64,000 nucleotides of DNA from Legionella tucsonensis (GTDB lineage Bacteria; Pseudomonadota; Gammaproteobacteria; Legionellales; Legionellaceae): positions 620,001-684,000 of the forward strand of contig NZ_LNZA01000001.1 of assembly GCF_001468035.1 (NCBI RefSeq), in the 5' to 3' direction. The position numbers were made by a program, and so were the translations under genes. The notes beneath the pieces were generated by a model that saw nothing but the letters and a program-made list of their open reading frames with translations, searched no databases and was not told where the DNA came from. The first letter of the stretch is position 1, and each line of letters begins with the position of its first letter. This document shows, one piece after another, positions 36,697 through 44,213 of the stretch.

Positions 36697-37131
36697 ATGA
36701 ACTCTCTGATCTCATTAATCGCCGGCTTAATATTTGGTTTAGGTTTAATTTTAACGGGCATGTATAGTCCAGATATTATTATTGCGGGTCTAAAAATTGG
36801 GGCTGATACATTTAAGATTAACTTATATGTTACTTTTTTTATGGCTTTATTGGTTACTTTTCTTTTGTTCCAGTTGCGCAAATGGTTGACTAAGCCCTTA
36901 CTAAGCAATTGTTATGAGTTACCTACAAAAGAAAAAATTGATTGGCAACTTATTCTTGGCGCAACAGCTTTTGGTGTGGGCTGGGGAATTACTGGAATTT
37001 GCCCAGGCCCGAATGTTGTAGGGCTTGGAATTTTCTCCTGGCCGTTTTATTGGATAAACTTTGCAGGAATTATTATTGGCTTCTTACTCACACGTTTTTT
37101 TGTTTTAAAACAAGCTATTCCTGGCAAATAG
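36697..37131 (+). CDS. YeeE/YedE-family sulfur transporter, second subunit (DUF6691)
   Basis: This 144-aa membrane protein has four helices, including GLGLILTGMYSPDIIIAGL and the motif WGITGICPGPNVVGLG (about 94-109) with a conserved Cys. It is the second half of the two-component sulfur-compound (thiosulfate or polysulfide) permease encoded just upstream. It has no sulfurtransferase or regulator neighbour, so which sulfur compound moves is unknown. Immediately downstream begins the IS982-remnant island. Confidence 0.85.
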   Translation: MNSLISLIAGLIFGLGLILTGMYSPDIIIAGLKIGADTFKINLYVTFFMALLVTFLLFQLRKWLTKPLLSNCYELPTKEKIDWQLILGATAFGVGWGITGICPGPNVVGLGIFSWPFYWINFAGIIIGFLLTRFFVLKQAIPGK

Positions 37132-37230
37132 GGAAGTTATATATTATCCATTTTTGTTACTGGTTTTTTAAGAACCTGAAGCTTTATTTAGAAAATTCTT
37201 CAATGATTCTGCTCAAAAGGGGAAATGAGT

Positions 37231-37466
37231 CTACGTTATTGTATTAAACGTAATTCGACCTAACTGGCCAAATAACAGCCATGATCGTTTTTCTATACTA
37301 GATGGTTTCTTAGGTTTTAAAAAATAGGCAGTCAATCCTACCAATAAATTGACCATAAAATTTAAGACAGAACGATGTCTTGAATGTTCAATGTTGGAAC
37401 TATTTTTAAGCTGATCGCAATATATTATCTTCTTTAGAGCAATCCTTATACAGTTATATCGAATTC
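37231..37466 (-). pseudogene. IS982-family transposase C-terminal remnant, copy 1
   Basis: On the minus strand one open frame reads [20 protein letters not shown] followed by [16 protein letters not shown] and [11 protein letters not shown], ending at TAG 37231-37233. NIEHSRHRS is the signature of the C-terminus of IS982-type DDE transposases. Only about the last 70 residues exist; the catalytic DDE core is missing, so it cannot move by itself. The block 37252-37466 is repeated almost exactly, inverted, at 39308-39523. Confidence 0.82.
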
Positions 37467-37612
37467 ACATTAATATAATAACCCAATCCCCGAATAAATC
37501 CTGAGACAAGCGAAATCACAGTATCGATTTCCTTTTTCAAACCGAGCATAATAAAATGGATTTTTTTAAGCTCTATTAATTGAAAACCCAAAAATGTTAA
37601 ATAAAAATAACA

Positions 37613-37993
37613 TTATACAATAGCTATACTGGAAATTCGTTTTAACCGGTTAGGATTATCTTCTATATACTCAGATGTTGTGGCAATATGGCCATGCCCC
37701 GCTAATCGAGAGACTGCTTTAATATCCGCACCTTGTTCAATAAGGCGTGTAATGAAGGCTCTTCTTCCAGTATTGAACTTACACCAACTAAACCAGCTTT
37801 ATCATAAATTTTGAGAAACCATTTTTGCACACATCGGGATTAAGCCGCTACCTCTTTGTGTTTTAAATAAAGGAGCATTGAAATTAAAAAGTTCCTTTTC
37901 TTTTTGTCGGACGTAATGAATGTATTCTAATAAAGCAGATGCAACTTGTTTATTGGTGATGTAAACATACCGTCGTTTTTCGACTTTGGTCAT
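37613..37993 (-). pseudogene. Tyrosine recombinase (phage-type integrase) C-terminal remnant
   Basis: The frame starts MTKVEKRRYVYITNKQ and runs to MVSQNL, then stops. DKAGLVGVSS appears in another frame. After a further shift TGRRAFITRLIEQGADIK, then VSRLAGHGHIATTSEYIEDN and a stop at 37613-37615, gives the Arg-x-x-Arg-like box, the GHxxI motif and the nucleophile Tyr of tyrosine recombinases. At least two frameshifts and in-frame stops show that it is inactive. It presumably mobilised an earlier island; no attachment site or tRNA is visible next to it. Confidence 0.82.
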
Positions 37994-38179
37994 TGCGCGT
38001 TTTAGCTTTAATAGGTATTAAATAAAATGGGCATATGAAATAAGCACTTCTCTCGCATTTACGATTCGCCTTGACACAAGAAATTATTGAACATATTATA
38101 AACAGTATGATTAAACATTCTAATATATAGTTATATATCAACCATATGTTGGTATTTTAATTAAAATGAGAATAAAGTG

Positions 38180-39292
38180 ATGCAACCAAAAATATCGGCT
38201 GTTTTAAATAATTGTGCTTTGCATTTATTTACTCCTGAAATTAAAGCAGAAATTGAAAAATTTGCAGCCAATAAGTCCTATAATAATAATCATAATGATC
38301 AATACGATGTTTTAAAGAACATATTTGCCAAATTTTATGGGTTCTCTCCTGAGGAATTCACTTATGCCCAATTTTCAAATATCTTAGAGAATTATAACCT
38401 TCATGACTGCCAATTATTATTAGGCCCAGTATTAAGGCAATATATAAAAACAACAATGACAAAAGAAGATATTGTTGAGTTGTTTGCCATAAGCATAGAT
38501 GTTTCACCTCAAGAATATATAAAGCTAAAAACCGAAATTGATGCTTCTACTGGAAGATATGATAGCCTATCCCCTGATGAAATAGCTGTTTTCATTGGTA
38601 ACCCTTTAGGTATAAGTCTTACTTACCACTCTCAACATGGCAGTCCCCAATCTCTCCCCGCTGAATATTCTATTTCTTCAATTGATATTTTTCACCAGGG
38701 TGGTATTACAGGAGCGGAAGCCGGGGGACATTGGGAACGGGAAAATAACAGTGAAAATATAATTGATTTCAGCAAACAAAAGGATACCCAATTAACATTC
38801 ATTTCATCCTTATTTTCAGAAGGTTCGGCAGATATGAGCCAATGCGGGATTTTACTGCTTAAAAAACATATTGAATTAACTAAAAATAATCCTAAAAATC
38901 TTAATGAATTGGTTTTGAAACTCAATGATCAAGCAAAGGCATTATCAGACCATCTAATGGAAGGGGAATTCCCAGATATTAATAAATTTGCTGAAGTCCT
39001 TAAGAATATTAAGTCTGAGCCTATACAAACTCAACTTGAGACTCAAAGTGAGTATCCGATTAGGTTCAAGCAAGTTGATGATAGCCATACTAATTATAAT
39101 TTTTTATTTCAAACATCCACAAAAATGTTGACGCTTTTAAAAGATTCTGGTTTAGCTGTAGCCTACTTAACTATTTGTAGTTGTTCACCTATTCCTAACG
39201 GGAATCTCTCAAACTCTAGACTTTATAAAGAAAAATTGGATCAAATGAAAAGTGAAGATTGTACCCTCCCTACCTTGATTATGCGTAGTTAA
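38180..39292 (+). CDS. OTU-like cysteine-protease domain protein, candidate Dot/Icm effector
   Basis: This 370-aa soluble protein shows no signal peptide. The central part has the order expected of an OTU fold. HDCQLLLGPVLRQYI (about 75-89) may be the nucleophile-Cys helix. SPDEIAVFIGNPLGISLTYH (about 131-150) follows, and then GGHWE (about 182-186) supplies the catalytic His. The remaining 180 residues are charged helices. OTU effectors such as the Legionella Lot family cleave ubiquitin chains. The Cys motif is atypical (no Asp-Gly-x-Cys), so the call rests on the pattern around GGHWE and is an inference. ATG 38180 is preferred over GTG 38177. It lies alone in the IS-flanked island. Confidence 0.45.
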   Translation: MQPKISAVLNNCALHLFTPEIKAEIEKFAANKSYNNNHNDQYDVLKNIFAKFYGFSPEEFTYAQFSNILENYNLHDCQLLLGPVLRQYIKTTMTKEDIVELFAISIDVSPQEYIKLKTEIDASTGRYDSLSPDEIAVFIGNPLGISLTYHSQHGSPQSLPAEYSISSIDIFHQGGITGAEAGGHWERENNSENIIDFSKQKDTQLTFISSLFSEGSADMSQCGILLLKKHIELTKNNPKNLNELVLKLNDQAKALSDHLMEGEFPDINKFAEVLKNIKSEPIQTQLETQSEYPIRFKQVDDSHTNYNFLFQTSTKMLTLLKDSGLAVAYLTICSCSPIPNGNLSNSRLYKEKLDQMKSEDCTLPTLIMRS

Positions 39293-39307
39293 GAGCTAAT
39301 ATCACGA

Positions 39308-39565
39308 GAATTCGATATAACTGTATAAGGATTGCTCTAAAGAAGATAATATATTGCGATCAGCTTAAAAATAGTTCTAACATTGAACATTCAAGACATC
39401 GTTCTGTCTTAAATTTTATGGTCAATTTATTGGTAAGGATTGGCTGCCTATTTTTAAAAACCTAAGAAACCATCTAGTATAGAAAAACGATCATGGCTGT
39501 TATTTGGCCAGTTAGGTCGAATTCATATTAAGCAATTTTTTACACGGACAGCTTTCTTCTTTTAA
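39308..39565 (+). pseudogene. IS982-family transposase C-terminal remnant, copy 2
   Basis: Same sequence as copy 1 in inverted orientation, but degenerate. The frame reads [19 protein letters not shown], then one inserted A shifts it so that GLAAYF is followed by a stop. [19 protein letters not shown] then continues in the shifted frame to TAA near 39565. The extra differences relative to copy 1 show that this copy has decayed further. Confidence 0.82.
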
Positions 39566-39615
39566 TTCCTTGCCTTAAAATTATCCTGAAAATATTGACC
39601 CATACATGAGGTACT

Positions 39616-41409
39616 ATGTGGCGTAAACTCAAAAGATTTTATCTTGCGATAATTTTACTCACGGCAAGTCCTATTCTTTCGGCCAGGGCTATTATTGATG
39701 CTGATGTTTTCCAAACTTTAAAACATTCCAAAACTTCTACTCAAACTCCTTTATCACTTCTGGTTTTTTTGCATAATCTTTCAGAAAAAGAATCGTTTAT
39801 AGAGGAAATAAAAAAAATTCAGGATGTGCACATTCAAGATTTAGGCTTCATGCCCGCAGTAGCAATCCAAGTTCCCAGGAATCGTAACTTACTTTATCAA
39901 ATTGCTAATTTTGATGCTGCAGCACAAATTTCTTCGTATTTTGCTGCTCAATCAGAGCTGGAAGTGACCGCTCAAGTTTTAAAACTGACACCTTCATCTT
40001 TTTATCCTAATGTAAGTAATTGGTGGGATCATGGTTATACCGGTCAAAAAGGGATTATCGGCATAATCGATACAGGAGTAGATCCTTTGCACCCCGCTTT
40101 ATCCAATAAGCGATTAATAGTGCATCAAGAGATCGATTCTGGCTATTCTAATCTCATTAATGGAGTAAAAGAGCCTCATGCAACCGGTGTTGCCTGTATT
40201 TATGCCAGTAATCATGAAAAATACAAAGGTATGGCTTATGGCGCTTCTACAATTATTTCTGGACTAGCAGGAGAAGAAACAGCCGAACCTTCAAGTATCA
40301 TGCGTACTATGGGAACTATGGATTGGATGTTGCACCGTTCTGAACTTAAACCTACGCTTATTAATTACAGTATGGGGAATGGTAGGCTGGATTTAACTTG
40401 TCCTGCGTGTCCTGACTGGAGTGGGCTTGCAAAAGTTATAGACTATGTGGTGAATACTCAAAAAATTCTCTGGGTAAAATCAGCCGGGAATGCAGGATAT
40501 ATAGAGCCTGCACATCAATTTACCTTTGCCTCCACCCTAACTGTTCCTGGCGATAATTATAATGGGATTACTGTTGCCAATATGAATACGCTTGTTTCTG
40601 AAAATGAAACCGTCGTAAAAACTGCAGATAGAAGTAAACATCGCATTAAGAATACCAGCAGCCGAGGTCCTACACCTTTTGGTAGACGCAAACCGGATTT
40701 AACTGCGCCTGGCCATGATACAATGACTTGTGCTCCCGACCCCAAAGTGTATGGCTTTATCTACTCCAATGCAATGAACTACAACGATGGATATCGTCTT
40801 ATGGGGGGTACCAGTTCTGCAGCCCCGCATGTAGGTGCTTCTGCATTGTTATTACAAGATGCAGGGATTCATAATCCTATGGCCATTAAAGCGTTACTCA
40901 TTAATAGTGCTGATACCTGGACAGATGCAGGTACAGCAGATTCCGGTCATTCTGAAATTATGGGTTCAGCTTGGAGTAGAACTTATGGCTGGGGTTACCT
41001 CAATATGGAAAAAGCATTTCAACAAAGAAACAATATTATTGAAAGTGAGTTAACTGTAGAAAACCCAATCTGGGAATATCAAACCATACTTAAAAGAGGA
41101 GAAAAGGTTACCTTAGTTCATGAACGACGTGTGGGATACACTTCTGAAGGAAACGAATGGGCGCTCAGTCATCTGGAGTTAACTCTTATCGATTTAGAAC
41201 ATCAAAAAGTGATTGATAGCGATACTAGCCCTATAGACACAGTACACCAAGTTGCAAATTGTAAGCGTGAGCTGCAGGAAATAAAATGCTCTGAGGAGAG
41301 CAAAACGATGAGGGTTTTAATAAGTGTTAAGTTATTGAATAAAATCATAGATGGTAGTTCAAGCGAACCCTTTGCAATTGTAGTTCCTTCACAGGAAAAG
41401 GAAAGCTGA
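39616..41409 (+). CDS. Secreted subtilisin-like serine protease (S8)
   Basis: This 597-aa protein has a signal peptide (about 1-24, cleavage near ARA). A pro-region follows (about 25-130), then an S8 catalytic domain with the triad Asp152 (GIIDTGVDPLHP), His188 (EPHATGVAC) and Ser400 (GGTSSAAPH). Asn292 (SAGNAG) forms the oxyanion hole. A C-terminal beta-rich extension of about 130 residues follows (about 470-597). It is probably exported by Sec and released by type II secretion or kept in the periplasm. It lies directly beside the island with its own GAGG Shine-Dalgarno, so its presence may be linked to it. Confidence 0.88.
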   Translation: MWRKLKRFYLAIILLTASPILSARAIIDADVFQTLKHSKTSTQTPLSLLVFLHNLSEKESFIEEIKKIQDVHIQDLGFMPAVAIQVPRNRNLLYQIANFDAAAQISSYFAAQSELEVTAQVLKLTPSSFYPNVSNWWDHGYTGQKGIIGIIDTGVDPLHPALSNKRLIVHQEIDSGYSNLINGVKEPHATGVACIYASNHEKYKGMAYGASTIISGLAGEETAEPSSIMRTMGTMDWMLHRSELKPTLINYSMGNGRLDLTCPACPDWSGLAKVIDYVVNTQKILWVKSAGNAGYIEPAHQFTFASTLTVPGDNYNGITVANMNTLVSENETVVKTADRSKHRIKNTSSRGPTPFGRRKPDLTAPGHDTMTCAPDPKVYGFIYSNAMNYNDGYRLMGGTSSAAPHVGASALLLQDAGIHNPMAIKALLINSADTWTDAGTADSGHSEIMGSAWSRTYGWGYLNMEKAFQQRNNIIESELTVENPIWEYQTILKRGEKVTLVHERRVGYTSEGNEWALSHLELTLIDLEHQKVIDSDTSPIDTVHQVANCKRELQEIKCSEESKTMRVLISVKLLNKIIDGSSSEPFAIVVPSQEKES

Positions 41410-41769
41410 GATAAGTGATGCAATTCCTAATGTTATTTTTACGAATCCACTGTTCTTAATAAAAGAATTCTTAGCATCAAGCGGCTAAAATTGGGACACT
41501 AAAAAGTCAAAATACTCCTATCTTTCCAACATATAAAAAAGGGTGTTTCAGCATCTCCTTGAATTAAAATTTATATACACTATGATCAATGTATAACCTA
41601 ATAGGTTTATTTGTGAACAAAATTTGTTTGCTCTAAGCATTATCCATGATGAAAGGAAAATTTTTCTATAAGGAAAATTGAAAAACACACTTATTTGATA
41701 TCGCAGATAAACAATAATCATTGAAGCACGGAAATGAACGCAGTGTAAAATATATTTAGGATTTAAATT
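41410..41769. other. 360-bp gap between the protease and PARG-like genes
   Basis: AT-rich. A small dyad AACCTAATAGGTT (41597-41609) and the upstream region of the next gene are visible. No ORF, repeat or tRNA can be supported. Confidence 0.5.
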
Positions 41770-42864
41770 ATGAGAGCTAGATTTTTCGGACGAGTTTCCT
41801 CAAATCATGCACATTATTCCGTTATCAAAGAAGCGTACAGAGCACAAAAACCAGGTTTAATAAGCGGAGCTTTTTCAGGTAATAGTTGGCGCTACAAAAG
41901 CATGGAAAAAACCATAGAGCTGATAACAACTCCTGAAGAACAAAAAAGGCTACAAGAACAAGCAACAGAAAATTTAAATCGCTGGGCAAAAAAAAAATCT
42001 AGGGCCCCTTTGAAAGTTGAGGTTGTACCTAAAGATTGGGGAACTGCAACTCTCGAGGCAACGCGAGAGCATGGTGAACTTTATTCTGTATTGAATATGG
42101 CGAACTCGCTCTACCCCGGCGGGTCTGTATTAGAAGGAGGAAGTGCGCAAGAAGAAAATATGTGGCATCGAACCACGTGTGCACTTTCATTGATGGATGA
42201 ATGGGTCGAATTTGATAAAAATACCAAATTATTTTTATATACTGAGGAAGGAAGAAAGCTGCTTGAGGCAAGGAAGAAAATGACTGATGTAGAAATCGAT
42301 ATTCTAAAAGAACGTTGTCCTGCAGCCTTTTCTTCTGATGAGCGTTACAAAGTCTTCTTTAGTAAAGAACCCAGAGTGTGCTTCAGAGGCGAGGAGCTGC
42401 ATTTTGTCGCGTCATCAGATGAGTATATGTCGAGTGAATATGAGTCTAATCCTGATATAAGTTACTTGTTTCTTCCTGCATCAAGTATTTTTCCTTTTCA
42501 TGAATTAAGATCGGCTGCTCCTGAACGCGTTTTTGAATCACAATCACAAGAGCCTAAGGTGTTAAAAGCATATGAAGATAATTTGCGTCGACGAATTGCA
42601 GCACAAATGGACACATTAATTCTTGAGGAACAATCTTATGCGATCCTCGGTGCATGGGGGTGTGGTGCATTTAAAAATGATCCCAAACTTGTAGCAAAAG
42701 TCTATGCTGAAGAAATTGAAAAAAGAGCTCACTTTTTCCAACATATCATGTTTCCCATAATTAATACTAATTCACACTCCCAAAATTTCGATATATTTTC
42801 AGAAACCCTCGCTGGAATAGAGCTTGGTGAAAACAGGGCACTTCGCACTATGAATAAAGCTTGA
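41770..42864 (+). CDS. PARG-like poly(ADP-ribose) glycohydrolase (microbial DUF2263/TIGR02452 type)
   Basis: This 364-aa soluble protein has the macrodomain signature of microbial PARG-like glycohydrolases. VLNMANSLYPGGSVLEGG is followed by AQEEN, giving Asn109, the PGG loop at 116-118 and the catalytic QEE at 127-129 (family GGG-x(6-8)-QEE, here GGS). AILGAWGCGAFKNDP at about 291-305 is the second conserved loop. An insertion of about 100 residues (145-250) separates them. The reaction would be hydrolysis of ADP-ribose chains or protein-linked ADP-ribose. Free-living bacteria use this family rarely, so in an intracellular pathogen it may act on host modifications (inference). No Dot/Icm signal is evident at the end (ALRTMNKA). 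Confidence 0.83.
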   Translation: MRARFFGRVSSNHAHYSVIKEAYRAQKPGLISGAFSGNSWRYKSMEKTIELITTPEEQKRLQEQATENLNRWAKKKSRAPLKVEVVPKDWGTATLEATREHGELYSVLNMANSLYPGGSVLEGGSAQEENMWHRTTCALSLMDEWVEFDKNTKLFLYTEEGRKLLEARKKMTDVEIDILKERCPAAFSSDERYKVFFSKEPRVCFRGEELHFVASSDEYMSSEYESNPDISYLFLPASSIFPFHELRSAAPERVFESQSQEPKVLKAYEDNLRRRIAAQMDTLILEEQSYAILGAWGCGAFKNDPKLVAKVYAEEIEKRAHFFQHIMFPIINTNSHSQNFDIFSETLAGIELGENRALRTMNKA

Positions 42865-43113
42865 ACTATTTTTCTTTGAAGTGCGCTTGCTGTAAACAAT
42901 AGAATTACTACAGCTCAAGGAAGTACTTTAGAAAGAATAAAAATATTTGGCTTACCCTCACTATCTGTAGTATTAAAATTAAAAATAGATTTAAATATGT
43001 AACGGCAAACAAACACGTGGCTTTCTTAAAGCACTTACTGAAAAAGTAGGCCAGGATGCACGCAGGCATTTCGTACCTCCCTATAAAAAGAGCTCCTATT
43101 ATAAGGACAAAAA

Positions 43114-43986
43114 ATGATTTTAATGAACTTTTGGAGTTTCTTAAAAGAACTATTTAATAATTGGAGCCGAGATAGAGTTTCAAGTAAAGCCGCAGCGCTT
43201 GCTTATTATACATTATTTTCCCTTGCTCCAATTTTATTAATTTGTATTTTCATCGTAGGAACAATATTTGGTGAAGAAGCTTCGCGCAATCAAATTTTAG
43301 CCCAGGCAAGCAATTTAATAGGAAAAGAGCCTGCTTTACAACTTAAAGAAATAATTCAAAATAGAGCTCATCCAACCCCCTCTTCTTTAACAAGAATAAT
43401 CAGCTTTATAGTTCTTTTGTTTACGGCCTCAGGAGTTTTTATTGAAATTCAAGTGGGATTAAATGAGATATGGGGTGTCAAAACAAATCCTGATACAGGA
43501 TGGTTTGCAAAATTAAAAAGTCGTTTTTTTTCTTTTGTAATTGTTTTAGGAATTGCTTTTTTATTATTAGTCTCATTAATTTTAAGTACGGGTTTTACTC
43601 TCTTAAGTAATTATTTAAATTATATGATTAGTGCAAATATTTTAATGGATTTAATAATAAATCACTTAATCTCTTTTTTTGTTCTCACTGTATTATTTGC
43701 GATGATATTTAAGTTTCTACCGGACGTAGTATTAAATTGGCGCGATGTGTGGTTAGGGGCATTAATTACTTCTTTGTTATTTACCTTCGGAAAAATGCTC
43801 ATTGAATTCTACCTTATGCAATTTTCTAGATATTCTATATTTGGCGCCGCAAGCTCTTTAATTATTATTTTAATTTGGGTGTATTATTCATCCCAAATTT
43901 TTTTTATAGGTGTAGAGATCACGAAAATATTTTCTATAAATAAAGGTAAAAAAATTAAAGCAGCGGAAAATGCCATCCTTAAATAA
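43114..43986 (+). CDS. YihY/BrkB-family inner-membrane protein
   Basis: This 290-aa protein has six membrane helices. It matches the YihY family: SSKAAALAYYTLFSLAPILL near the start, GVFIEIQVGLNEIWGV in the middle, and SSLIIILIWVYYSSQIFFIG near the C-terminus. The older name virulence factor BrkB is historical; the molecular role is unknown. A good AAGGA Shine-Dalgarno precedes the ATG. The last residues are basic (KGKKIKAAE). Confidence 0.87.
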   Translation: MILMNFWSFLKELFNNWSRDRVSSKAAALAYYTLFSLAPILLICIFIVGTIFGEEASRNQILAQASNLIGKEPALQLKEIIQNRAHPTPSSLTRIISFIVLLFTASGVFIEIQVGLNEIWGVKTNPDTGWFAKLKSRFFSFVIVLGIAFLLLVSLILSTGFTLLSNYLNYMISANILMDLIINHLISFFVLTVLFAMIFKFLPDVVLNWRDVWLGALITSLLFTFGKMLIEFYLMQFSRYSIFGAASSLIIILIWVYYSSQIFFIGVEITKIFSINKGKKIKAAENAILK

Positions 43987-44213
43987 AAACAGCTGTTGGA
44001 CAAAAAGAGCTCTTCCCTCGATCATGCTTGACATAATCATTCTCCGTGAATGAGATTAACAAAACAAGCCTACAATGGAAGATTCCTCTAAATACTAAGT
44101 AATCGGAAAGGATGCTGTATCACATGAGACGAGTACAAATACCAGAAAAGCTAAGAAATAGTGCTTTTGGAGGTTGAGTTATTCTATGCTTTGATCAAAA
44201 TAATGAAAGGTTT

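Larger units (their letters stand above)
37252..39523. mobile_element. Inverted-repeat-bounded island carrying an integrase remnant and an OTU-like gene
   Basis: The ends are the two near-identical ~215-bp IS982 remnants in opposite orientation (37252-37466 and 39308-39523), differing at about four places that I could see. Copy 2 is framed by GAATTCGA and TCGAATTC; copy 1 has AATTCGA and TCGAATTC. The ~1.84-kb interior holds a broken tyrosine integrase (minus) and an intact 370-aa gene (plus). Both transposase ends point outwards. Recombination between the arms would invert the interior. I infer that it entered by transposition or integration. Confidence 0.7.

Noticed and set aside
37252-37466. 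GAATTC-bounded block as a true MITE with 8-bp terminal repeats
   Set aside because: The content is plainly coding remnant of an IS982 transposase, the left TIR of copy 1 is imperfect, and no target-site duplication is visible.
42995-43117. Open frame of about 40 codons ending in ATGA overlap with the BrkB-type gene
   Set aside because: It reads plausibly basic (GFLKALTEKVGQDARR) but has no ATG, GTG or TTG after the upstream stop and no Shine-Dalgarno, so I do not call a gene.
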